A stretch of 64,000 nt of DNA, from positions 62,001-126,000 of the forward strand of contig DASXLB010000039.1 of the NCBI GenBank assembly GCA_036496585.1, read 5' to 3'. Positions 42,555 through 50,143 of this stretch are shown piece after piece. A program made the translations under genes and the position numbers. The notes beneath the pieces are model-generated. The model was not told the DNA's origin and did no database searches. It saw only the letters and a program-made list of their open reading frames with translations. Source of the DNA: Vicinamibacterales bacterium (GTDB taxonomy: Bacteria > Acidobacteriota > Vicinamibacteria > Vicinamibacterales > 2-12-FULL-66-21). Every line of letters begins with the position of its first letter. Positions within the stretch are counted from its first letter, which is position 1.

Positions 42555-42659
42555 GCCGACGACGATGTCATCGTCGGGACGGCGAATTCAATATCGCAGT
42601 TTCTGCTACGCCGCCTGGTCCGCTGGTGGCGGCGGCGGCATCGGGGATAGTCTGCTGGC

Positions 42660-43379
42660 GTGTTCTCTCATGGCTCCAAGAGCCGGCTGACCGAACGCGA
42701 TCTCGGCCGGTTTCCGGGTGGAACCCTGTTCGAGCGGATCGCCCGCGCGGTGTGCCGCGCCGGGTGTCTCCCGCGGAAGGAGCTCTACGAGGCGTGGGAA
42801 ACCGCCCGCCGGGTGCGGCGGGTGTTCCGGGGCGGACGCGTGGTCGACCTTGGCGGCGGGCATGGGCTCGTGGCCGGCATTCTGCTGATTCTCGATGACA
42901 CCTCGCCGCACGCGGTCGTAACGGATGTGGCAGTCCCCGCGTCCGCTGCGGCGCTGTGGGAGGCGCTCGAGCGCGACTGGCCGCGTCTCTCGGGCCGGGT
43001 CGAGTTTCTCGCGGTCGACATGACCCGCGTCCCTCTGTTCCCGGCCGACCTGGTCGTCTCGGTTCATGCGTGCGGCGCGCTGACCGATGCCGTGCTGGCC
43101 CGCGCCTCAGCCGTGAAGGCGCGCGTGGCCGTACTGCCGTGCTGCCACGATCGCGCCGGCTGCGATGCCGGCGGCCTTGAAGGTTGGATGGACGTCGCAC
43201 TGGCGATCGACGCGACCCGAGCGTTGCGGCTCGAGCAGGCCGGCTACCGCGTGCGGACGCAAACGATTCCGGCGGCGATTACGCCGAAGAACCGGCTGCT
43301 GATCGCGGGGCCCGCCGAAAAAAGTAACGATGTAATTCCTACTGACGTGAAACAAAACGACAAATCCGTGCGACACTGA
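42660..43379 (+). CDS. SAM-dependent methyltransferase-like protein (Methyltransf_32-like)
   Basis: 239 aa, GTG start. VVDLGGGHGLVAGILL is the SAM motif I, VVTDVAVPASAAAL motif II, VSVHACGALTDAVLARA the catalytic-side strand and VAVLPCCHD a conserved Cys-Cys-His. This set resembles the METTL25/Methyltransf_32 group. Substrate unknown. The C-terminal 25 residues are a polar tail. Confidence 0.75.
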   Translation: MFSHGSKSRLTERDLGRFPGGTLFERIARAVCRAGCLPRKELYEAWETARRVRRVFRGGRVVDLGGGHGLVAGILLILDDTSPHAVVTDVAVPASAAALWEALERDWPRLSGRVEFLAVDMTRVPLFPADLVVSVHACGALTDAVLARASAVKARVAVLPCCHDRAGCDAGGLEGWMDVALAIDATRALRLEQAGYRVRTQTIPAAITPKNRLLIAGPAEKSNDVIPTDVKQNDKSVRH

Positions 43380-43454
43380 CACACCACGCACGGACGCGGC
43401 TCGACGGTCGGAACCGGTGTTGCATGGGTGCGTGCCGACTACCTTTTGCTGCTG

Positions 43455-44501
43455 ATGCGTGATTCGTTTGGCGCGCGCCTGCGCCTGCACCGTGAACAGA
43501 AGCACGTCTCCCTCGGCGAGGTAGCCGAGCAGACGAAGATCAAGGCGTCCCTCCTCGAGGGCCTCGAGCGCGACGACATCTCGCAGTGGCCGGCGGGCAT
43601 CTTCCGACGCGCCTACGTGCGGGCCTACGCTGCCGCGATCGGCTTCGATCCAGACACCGCCGTCCGGGAATTCCTTGCGGTCTACACCAATCCGGCCGAG
43701 ACGGCGGAGCCGCCGCCGCCGGCTCCGAGCGGCCTGCGCGGTCTCTTCGAATCGTTCCGCCGCCGGCCGTCGATCGCAATACCGGCGTCGGTGTCCGAAT
43801 CGGCCAGCGCCGCAGCGGGGAAGCGAATCGTCGAGGACCCTCCCACTACGGCCGTCAAGGAGGCTCCAGCCGAGCCGGTCGAGCCGACCGTGACGGCGCA
43901 GGCCGAAGCACCGATGGTCCCGTCCTCGGAGTCCCCTGCGGCCCGGCCCGGTCCACGGGCTGTGGACGCCCCGGTCCGTGCACCCGACGCTGGCCTGAAG
44001 GCGGCCGACCTGCTGGCCGCCGCGAGGGTGTGTACCGAGCTAGGCCGGGTCGAAGACGCGGGGCAGATCGTTCCGCTCCTTGGTGAAGCGGCCAAGGTGC
44101 TGCGGGCCCGCGGTCTCATCGTGTGGGTCTGGGACAGTGCCGGCGAGGAGTTGAAACCGGCGCTGGTGCACGGGTACTCCGGGAAGGTACGCGCGCGGCT
44201 GCGCGGCGTGAGCGCGAGCGCCGACAACCTGACGGCGGCGGCGTATCGCGCCGCGGCGCCGCTCGGCCGGAGCGGCGCGCTCGCGGTGCCGCTCCTGGCG
44301 GCGTCGGGATGCGCGGGCGTACTCGCCATCGAAGTAGACAATGGCCGCGAACAGGAAACCGACGTCCGCGCGCTGGCGACCTTCTTCGCCGCGATGCTGA
44401 CGCAGTTCGTGGCCAGCCCCGCTGCCGAGGCGCGCGAGGTCGACCCGCCCGAGGCTCCTGGCACGCCGGTGCCCGCCGTCTCCGCCGTTCAGCCCCGCTA
44501 G
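43455..44501 (+). CDS. HTH_25 (RodZ-like) and GAF domain protein
   Basis: 348 aa from ATG 43455 (upstream GTG codons give no ribosome site). N-terminal HTH (about 1-70): FGARLRLHREQKHVSLGEVA, LLEGLERDD, WPAGIFRRAYVRAYA, as in RodZ, but no TM helix follows. A Pro/Ala/Glu-rich linker (about 75-190) leads to a GAF domain (about 205-335: LIVWVWDSAGEELKP, ALAVPLLAASGCAGVLAIE). A cytosolic sensor-regulator is likely. Confidence 0.85.
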   Translation: MRDSFGARLRLHREQKHVSLGEVAEQTKIKASLLEGLERDDISQWPAGIFRRAYVRAYAAAIGFDPDTAVREFLAVYTNPAETAEPPPPAPSGLRGLFESFRRRPSIAIPASVSESASAAAGKRIVEDPPTTAVKEAPAEPVEPTVTAQAEAPMVPSSESPAARPGPRAVDAPVRAPDAGLKAADLLAAARVCTELGRVEDAGQIVPLLGEAAKVLRARGLIVWVWDSAGEELKPALVHGYSGKVRARLRGVSASADNLTAAAYRAAAPLGRSGALAVPLLAASGCAGVLAIEVDNGREQETDVRALATFFAAMLTQFVASPAAEAREVDPPEAPGTPVPAVSAVQPR

Positions 44502-44585
44502 GCCCGTCTCTTCCCCTTGTCATTCCAGCCGGCCGGCCGCAGGTCCGGTGGCGCCGATGCGCATTCAGGGTAGGATTCGCCCCCG

Positions 44586-45767
44586 ATGAACGATCAGCCT
44601 GGGCGGCGCCGCGTCGAATCGGTCGACCTGTTGCGCGGAACCGTGATGGTGCTGATGGTCCTCGATCACGTCCGCGATTTCTTCGGCGGGACAGCTATCA
44701 GCCCGACCAATCTGGCGACCACGACGGTGCCGCTGTTCCTGACGCGCTGGATCACGCACATCTGCGCACCGACCTTCTTCCTGCTGACCGGCACCAGCGC
44801 CTATCTTGTCAGCCGGCGCCGGCCTGGCCGCGAGCTGTCCCGATTTCTCCTGACGCGCGGCCTCTGGCTCGTTTTCCTCGACGCGGTGCTCGTCCGCTGT
44901 TTCGCGTTTCAATTCAACGTCGACTATCACGTCACCGTGCTCAACGTCCTCTGGGCGCTGGGGTGGTCGATGGTGGCGCTCTCGGCGCTCGTGGCGTTGC
45001 CCGTTCCGGCCGTGCTGTGGATCGGCGTCGTGATGATCGCCACGCACAACCTGCTCGATCCGATCCGCCCCGCGGCGTTCGGATCGCTGGCGCCGCTCTG
45101 GACCGTGCTGCACGTCCAGGGCTTTCTCGTGAACCGCTCAGGCTTCGTCGTGCTGCTGGCCTACCCGTTGATTCCGTGGATCGGCGTCACGGCGGTGGGC
45201 TACGCGCTCGGGCCGATCTTCGCGTGGCCGTCGGAGCGGCGCCGCCGCCTGCTCTGGACGACCGGCCTGGCGCTGACGGTGGCCTTCGTCGCCCTGCGCT
45301 GGTTGGACGTCTACGGCGATCCGGTCCGCTGGTCCGTTCAGCATTCGAGCGCGATGACCGTCGTGTCGTTTCTCAACACGACGAAATATCCGCCGTCACT
45401 GCTGTTCCTGCTGATGACGATCGGGCCGGCACTGCTGCTCTGGTCTGCCTTCGAGCGCCTGGCGGCCGGCGCGCTGGCGCCCCTCCGCACCATCGGCGGC
45501 GTCCCGCTTTTCTACTTCGTCGTCCATCTCTTCGCGATCCACGCGCTCGCCGTTGCCATCTGCGCGCTGCGCTACGGCGGCGTGCACTGGATGTTCGAGT
45601 CGCCGGATCTCGGGCATTTCCCGATCAGCGAGCCGCCTGGCTGGGCGCTGGGCCTGCCGCTCGTCTACACGATCTGGATCGCAATCGTTGCGCTGCTCTA
45701 CCTGCCATGCCGCTGGTATGCGGGCGTCAAGGCGCGGAGCACCCGTGCCTGGCTCAGCTATTTCTGA
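44586..45767 (+). CDS. DUF1624/HGSNAT-like membrane protein (putative acyltransferase)
   Basis: 393 aa with about ten TM helices. RRRVESVDLLRGTVMVLMVLDHVRDFFGG is the heparan-alpha-glucosaminide N-acetyltransferase catalytic-domain opening, with the conserved DLLRG and D-H pair; LTGTSAYLVSRR and PLFYFVVHLFAIHALAV follow. It may transfer acetyl groups to an envelope glycan across the membrane. The 3' end overlaps a convergent gene by 10 nt. Confidence 0.88.
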   Translation: MNDQPGRRRVESVDLLRGTVMVLMVLDHVRDFFGGTAISPTNLATTTVPLFLTRWITHICAPTFFLLTGTSAYLVSRRRPGRELSRFLLTRGLWLVFLDAVLVRCFAFQFNVDYHVTVLNVLWALGWSMVALSALVALPVPAVLWIGVVMIATHNLLDPIRPAAFGSLAPLWTVLHVQGFLVNRSGFVVLLAYPLIPWIGVTAVGYALGPIFAWPSERRRRLLWTTGLALTVAFVALRWLDVYGDPVRWSVQHSSAMTVVSFLNTTKYPPSLLFLLMTIGPALLLWSAFERLAAGALAPLRTIGGVPLFYFVVHLFAIHALAVAICALRYGGVHWMFESPDLGHFPISEPPGWALGLPLVYTIWIAIVALLYLPCRWYAGVKARSTRAWLSYF

Positions 45768-46228
45768 GCCGCGAGCCGTGCCGCCGCGGCCTTCATCGCC
45801 GTTTGCAGTGCGGAGCCGAGGGCGGCGGTCTTCTGTGTGTTGTCGATCGCCTTGGCTTCGACGAACGTCAGTCCCGAGTAGACGCCGACAATCGCGGCAT
45901 GATCCTTGGCGGTGTCGATCGTTCCGACATAGGCCGGCGTTGCCCAGCCCGCGGCGTCCTGTCCGGCCACCACGCGCTTCTTGCCTTCCCACAGTCCTTT
46001 CGCCGCGTCGGCCGAGGCCACCTTCACCAGGAGCACGGTGACGATCCTCTCGCCGTTCTGGAACATGCACGTGGATCCGGTCCCCGTGCTCGTGACGGTA
46101 AGCGGCTTCGAGCTGCCGACGAGCATTGCGATCTCCTGGGTCGTGAGCACGTAGCAGGCGGGAGCCGGCGGCGGGGACTGTACGAACAGCGGCGCGAGGG
46201 ACGCGGCGATCAAGGACAGCGTCAGCAT
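45758..46228 (-). CDS. Secreted hypothetical protein
   Basis: 156 aa, signal peptide about 1-17 (LSLIAASLAPLFVQS). Mature part has one Cys pair (ACYVLTTQEIAMLVG, STCMFQNGERIVTVLL), WATPAYVGTIDTAKD and a C-terminal Ala-rich helix. The layout resembles DUF3558-like periplasmic proteins. Function unknown. Convergent overlap with the membrane protein. Confidence 0.65.
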   Translation of the reverse strand: MLTLSLIAASLAPLFVQSPPPAPACYVLTTQEIAMLVGSSKPLTVTSTGTGSTCMFQNGERIVTVLLVKVASADAAKGLWEGKKRVVAGQDAAGWATPAYVGTIDTAKDHAAIVGVYSGLTFVEAKAIDNTQKTAALGSALQTAMKAAAARLAAQK

Positions 46229-46264
46229 GCCTCATCTTACCGGAGCCCCTGCAGCCCCGGTTTA

Positions 46265-46651
46265 TCAGCGGCGGACGGTGCGGTCCATGAGGTGCTCGAG
46301 GCAGGCGGCGGGATCGCTGGTGCGGCCGGTGTGAACCGCCGACGGCTGGATGATCGTGCTGCGCGGCGCGACGAGCCAGCGGAAACGGTTGCGCGCCGGC
46401 AGGAGCCCGATCGGGCCGGCCTCGGGACCGCCGCGGCAGACCGCGGGAATGACGTCGAGGTTGGCGCGCAGCGTCGCCAGATCGAGCGCCGGATCGAGCG
46501 CGCGCAGGACCGCTTCGTCGATCTCGATGCGGGCGTCGAGAAAGTCGGTGTCGGCGCACGACAGGATGACGCCGACGTTGATCTGCTCGCCACGATCGAT
46601 GCGCGGTACGACGCGGACGATCGCGTAGTCGTAGGTGTAGTCAGCGGGCAC
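46265..46651 (-). CDS. DUF3037 family protein
   Basis: 128 aa from GTG 46651. YDYAIVRVVPRIDRGEQINVGVILSC is the DUF3037 hallmark. It overlaps the end of the HipA-like kinase gene by 11 nt; the two are a recurring pair. Longer overlapping frames are shadow. Function unknown; possibly regulates or is modified by the kinase-like partner. Confidence 0.88.
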   Translation of the reverse strand: MPADYTYDYAIVRVVPRIDRGEQINVGVILSCADTDFLDARIEIDEAVLRALDPALDLATLRANLDVIPAVCRGGPEAGPIGLLPARNRFRWLVAPRSTIIQPSAVHTGRTSDPAACLEHLMDRTVRR

Positions 46652-47381
46652 CGGCGGCCTCCTCGACGAAGGCGCGCGGCGCCGCGAGCCGTTCCAGGAA
46701 ATACCGCCGGTACGGCGCCACGTCGATCGCCCACTCCTCCGGCACCCGGTCCAGCACCGCGTCGATCGCGGCGGGCGTGAGTGCCGCCGCCAGTGCCGCG
46801 TCCTCCTCGCGAATCTGTGAGGCGAGGCGCAGCAGCACGTGGTCGCGGATCGCCGGAAACGGCGCCGTCGCCCGAGCCGGCTCGTTCTGCCAGCCGTCGG
46901 CATGATGGAAGTACAGCGACGACCCGTGATCGATGAGCCACGGCGTGCGGTGCCACATCAGCATGTTGGTGTTTCGCGCGGTCCGGTCCACGTTGCTGAC
47001 GAAGCCGTCGAGCCAGACGATGCGCGACGCGAGCGCCGGCGTCAGCGCGTGCACCAGCGGATCGAAGTTCACCGATCCGGGAAGGAAGTCCAGCGCCAGA
47101 TTGAGTCCGGCGCTGTCGTGGATGAGCGCGTGGATCTCGGGGTCGGGCTCGGTGCGCGCCAGTTCGGCGTCGAGGCGCGCCAGGACCAGTTCCGGCACCG
47201 GTAGGCCGAGCGTGCGCGCGATCTCGCCCGAGACCAGCTCGGCGACGAGGGCGAGGACGCCGTGACCGGCGGCGCTGAACTTCAGGACGTACAGCCCTTC
47301 GTCGTCTGCCTCGACCAGCCCGGGCAGCGAACCGCCCTCGCGCAGCGGCGTGACATAGCGGGTGACGCTGACGGTTCGCAC
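46641..47381 (-). CDS. HipA-like kinase-fold protein
   Basis: 246 aa from GTG 47381. YVLKFSAAGHG gives the ATP-binding Lys34, ALIHDSAGLNLALDFLPG hinge region, WLDGFVSNVDRTARNTNML the catalytic Asp/Asn loop, and LIDHGSSL the metal-binding Asp. This is the HipA/PI3K-like kinase fold in its short standalone form. HipA itself phosphorylates glutamyl-tRNA synthetase as a toxin; this type has no HipB-like antitoxin next to it, but a DUF3037 partner. Starts 1 nt inside the VWA stop. Confidence 0.85.
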   Translation of the reverse strand: MRTVSVTRYVTPLREGGSLPGLVEADDEGLYVLKFSAAGHGVLALVAELVSGEIARTLGLPVPELVLARLDAELARTEPDPEIHALIHDSAGLNLALDFLPGSVNFDPLVHALTPALASRIVWLDGFVSNVDRTARNTNMLMWHRTPWLIDHGSSLYFHHADGWQNEPARATAPFPAIRDHVLLRLASQIREEDAALAAALTPAAIDAVLDRVPEEWAIDVAPYRRYFLERLAAPRAFVEEAAGAR

Positions 47382-48349
47382 TATTTCGGCGCGACGTAAT
47401 TCTTGCGGGCGCGCGGCTTCAGGCTCTTGTCGGTGACGCGGACGTCGATCGAGTGCACCTTGCCGTCGCGCTTCGGCGGCACGTAGCCGAGCAAATACTG
47501 ACCGTGCAGCTCGTCGGCGACATGTGCGAACGCGGACGAGAGATCCTCGCCGCCGTGGATCTCGAGGTAGCCGCCGCCGGTTTCCTCGGCGACCTTGGCG
47601 AGACCGGGATCCGGCAGGTCGTCGAGCATCATCGCGCGCATGTCGGTCTGCCCGTGCGGCCGCTGCCGGCTGCGCATGCCGACGGCGTAGATCATGGTGT
47701 CGGCGTCGCGCGCGCGATCGATGACGCCGCCCTGGCTGGGCACGTGGCGGCCGAATCCGCCGATGCCGATCGCGCCGGTGTCCTTGCCGTCGGTCATCAC
47801 CAGGATCGCGCGGCGCTCGTCCTGCTCCTTGCCGAAGCCGGCGATCGCCTCCTCGAGCGCGTGCCACAGCGGCGTCGGCGCATCGGGGGCGATGTAACGT
47901 GGCACGAACGCCCGCAGATCGCGGATGTCGTTGGTGAAAGGCTCGCTGATCTTCACTTCGTGACCGAAGGCGCCGACGCGGACGAGGTCGTCTGGACGCA
48001 GCCGCGTGAAGAGCGCGTCCGACGCCTCACGCAGGATCGGCAGGTTGCCTTCCATGCTGCCCGACACGTCGAGCATCTCGATCAGCTTGATCGGCTGGGG
48101 TGTGTTGTCGAAGAGCGTCAGTGGCTGCGGCTTGCCGTCGTCACGGAGTTCGAACTGATCCTTGGTCAGCGTCGTGACGAGGCGGCCGTCCTTGTCGAGG
48201 ACCGTCGCGAAGACGCGCACCAGCTCGCTGCTTCCCCGAAACGTGGAGGGCTGCTGCGGCGCCGCGGACTGGGTGGCCGCGGACGGCGTGGACCACAGAC
48301 AGCACAGGCCGAGGAGCCCTGCGAGCGGACCGGCGAGGCGGCGGGTCAT
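47381..48349 (-). CDS. VWFA-related secreted protein
   Basis: 322 aa. Signal peptide about 1-25; short beta segment (FATVLDKDGRLVTTLTKDQFELRDDGK, a domain frequent in Acidobacteriota, given in pieces); von Willebrand A domain about 88-290 with MIDAS Asp94-x-Ser96-x-Ser98 (DVSGS) and VMTDGKDTG. Likely a metal-dependent adhesion or complex-assembly factor in the periplasm. It overlaps the HipA-like start by 1 nt (TAGTG). Confidence 0.88.
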   Translation of the reverse strand: MTRRLAGPLAGLLGLCCLWSTPSAATQSAAPQQPSTFRGSSELVRVFATVLDKDGRLVTTLTKDQFELRDDGKPQPLTLFDNTPQPIKLIEMLDVSGSMEGNLPILREASDALFTRLRPDDLVRVGAFGHEVKISEPFTNDIRDLRAFVPRYIAPDAPTPLWHALEEAIAGFGKEQDERRAILVMTDGKDTGAIGIGGFGRHVPSQGGVIDRARDADTMIYAVGMRSRQRPHGQTDMRAMMLDDLPDPGLAKVAEETGGGYLEIHGGEDLSSAFAHVADELHGQYLLGYVPPKRDGKVHSIDVRVTDKSLKPRARKNYVAPK

Positions 48350-48447
48350 GTCCCGATTCTATCCCCGGACTCGATACGCGACAGGTGGCGCACCGGCTCC
48401 TCGTGGGCGCGACGCAGGGCGATCCGGCGGCGTGCAGGAACGTAAGT

Positions 48448-48780
48448 CTAGGGCTGCAGTTCGCGCACCGGGCGGACTTCTATCGTCCCTTCGCGCGCCG
48501 GCGGGATCTTCGAGGCGATCTGGATCGCTTCGTCGAGGTCGGCGGCATCGACGAGATAGAAGCCGGCGAGGTGCTCCTTCGTCTCGGCGAACGGCCCGTC
48601 GGTGATCGCGATCTGGCCATTGCGGACGCGCACGGAGGTCGCCGTTTCGATGGGCTCGAGCGGCTCGGCGGCGAGCAGCTTGCCGCTCAGGCGCAGTCCG
48701 TCGCCGCAATTCTTGCACTCGCGATCCGGCACCGCGCTCCACTTGTCCTTGCCGAGATACACCAGACACAGATACTTCAT
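48448..48780 (-). CDS. DGPF/YCII-related protein, ECF42 partner
   Basis: 110 aa. MKYLCLVYLGKDKWSAVPD and VRVRNGQIAITDGPFAETKEHLAGFYLVDAADLDEAI (TDGPFAETKE is the diagnostic core) identify the YCII/DGPF family, which is conserved next to ECF42 sigma factors. The start overlaps the sigma gene end by 4 nt (ATGA). Role in the pathway unresolved. Confidence 0.92.
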   Translation of the reverse strand: MKYLCLVYLGKDKWSAVPDRECKNCGDGLRLSGKLLAAEPLEPIETATSVRVRNGQIAITDGPFAETKEHLAGFYLVDAADLDEAIQIASKIPPAREGTIEVRPVRELQP

Positions 48781-50057
48781 AGTTCGGCGAGCCTCCGCTC
48801 GAGATAACGCCGCTCCGGTTCCTGTTTCGTCAGCGCCAGGGCACGCTCGTAGGAGGTGCGGGCGGCGGCTTTCGCGCCGAGCCGCCGGCACAGCTCGGCG
48901 CGCGCGGCGTGCGCGGGGCGGTAGTCGGCGAGCTGGCCGCGCGCGAGAATCGCCTCGATCAGCGCGACGCCGGCCGCCGGGCCGTCGCGCATAGCCACCG
49001 CGACAGCGCGATTCAGCTCAATGACCGGGGACGGCTCCAGGCGCCCGAGCACGTCGTAGAGCCCGACAATCTCGTTCCAGTCCGTGTCGGCGGCGCGCGG
49101 CGCCGTCGCGTGGACGGCGGCAATCGCGGCCTGAACGGCATACGGCCCGACCGGCCTGGCGCGCAGCGACTCCCGCACGAGCTGAAGCCCCTCCTCGATC
49201 GAGGCGCGATCCCAGAGGCTGCGGTCCTGATCGTCGAGCAGGATGACCTCCCCCTCGGCGGTCGAGCGGGCGGCGCGCCGCGATTCATGGAGCAGCATCA
49301 GCGCCAGCAGGCCGCGCGCCTCGGCTTCGGGAAGCATCTCGACGAGCAGCCGCCCCAGCCGAATCGCCTCCGACGACAGGTCGTGCCTCGTCAACGAGCG
49401 GCCCGACGAGGCGGCGTATCCCTCGTTGAACACGAGGTAGATCACCCGCAGCACGGCGCCGAGCCGCTGCGGCAGCTCCGGCGCGTCCGGTACCCGGTAC
49501 GGAATCCGGGCGCTTCGGATCTTCGCCTTGGCGCGGACGATCCGCTGCGCCAGGGTGGGCGGCGGCGTCAGAAACGCCTGCGCGATTTCTTCTGTGGTCA
49601 GTCCGCAGACCTCGCGCAGCGTCAACGCGATCTGCGCGTCGGGCGCGAGCGCCGGATGGCAGCAGGTAAAAATCAGCCGCAGCCGATCGTCTTCCACGCT
49701 CTCCTCGTCGGCCCACGCTGCGACATCCTGGACTGGCAGCCGCTCGGTCGCCTGCTGCTCGTCAAGCTGGTCGAAGCGGGCGCGGCGCCGCATCGCGTCG
49801 ATGGCCTTGAACCGTCCCGCCGAGACCAGCCAGGCGCGCGGATTCGCCGGGACGCCGTCGCGCGGCCACTGTTCGAGCGCCGCCCGGAACGCGTCGTGAA
49901 GCGCCTCTTCCGCCGCCTCGAAGTCGCCGAGCAGCCGGATCAACGTCGCCAGCACGCGCCGCGATTCCGCGACGTATACCGCTTTGACCGTCTCGTTGAT
50001 GGGATCGATCGCCGCCACGGCAGTCGATTGTACCCGGCGCGACGCGACCTCCTTCAT
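48777..50057 (-). CDS. ECF42-type RNA polymerase sigma factor with TPR-like C-terminal extension
   Basis: 426 aa, about twice a minimal ECF. Sigma2 about 20-90 (VLATLIRLLGDFEAAEEALHDAF, PANPRAWLVSAGRFKAID), sigma4 about 125-190 (LTLREVCGLTTEEIAQAFLTPPPTLAQRIVRAK, in pieces), then a helical TPR-like domain (about 210-426; ANRAVAVAMRDGPAAGVALIEAI). No anti-sigma gene follows; the C-terminal domain is thought to govern activity in ECF42. Gene partner: DGPF protein. An inverted repeat lies 5 nt upstream of the start. Confidence 0.9.
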   Translation of the reverse strand: MKEVASRRVQSTAVAAIDPINETVKAVYVAESRRVLATLIRLLGDFEAAEEALHDAFRAALEQWPRDGVPANPRAWLVSAGRFKAIDAMRRRARFDQLDEQQATERLPVQDVAAWADEESVEDDRLRLIFTCCHPALAPDAQIALTLREVCGLTTEEIAQAFLTPPPTLAQRIVRAKAKIRSARIPYRVPDAPELPQRLGAVLRVIYLVFNEGYAASSGRSLTRHDLSSEAIRLGRLLVEMLPEAEARGLLALMLLHESRRAARSTAEGEVILLDDQDRSLWDRASIEEGLQLVRESLRARPVGPYAVQAAIAAVHATAPRAADTDWNEIVGLYDVLGRLEPSPVIELNRAVAVAMRDGPAAGVALIEAILARGQLADYRPAHAARAELCRRLGAKAAARTSYERALALTKQEPERRYLERRLAEL

Positions 50058-50061
50058 GAGG

Positions 50062-50091
50062 TTGTCGATTGCCGGCCCGCCGGATCGACAA
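50062..50091. promoter_or_regulatory. Inverted repeat between the sigma factor and the divergent ADOP-like gene
   Basis: TTGTCGAT at 50062-50069 and ATCGACAA at 50084-50091 are exact 8-bp arms; CCGG at 50072-50075 and 50080-50083 pair inside. It occupies a third of the 86-nt gap between start codons, so it could be an operator for both genes or a leader hairpin. Confidence 0.6.
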
Positions 50092-50143
50092 GAGGGTACG
50101 CACGGTTAAAAGGTTCGCCGGCCGGCGCGTAAGAGGTATAGAT

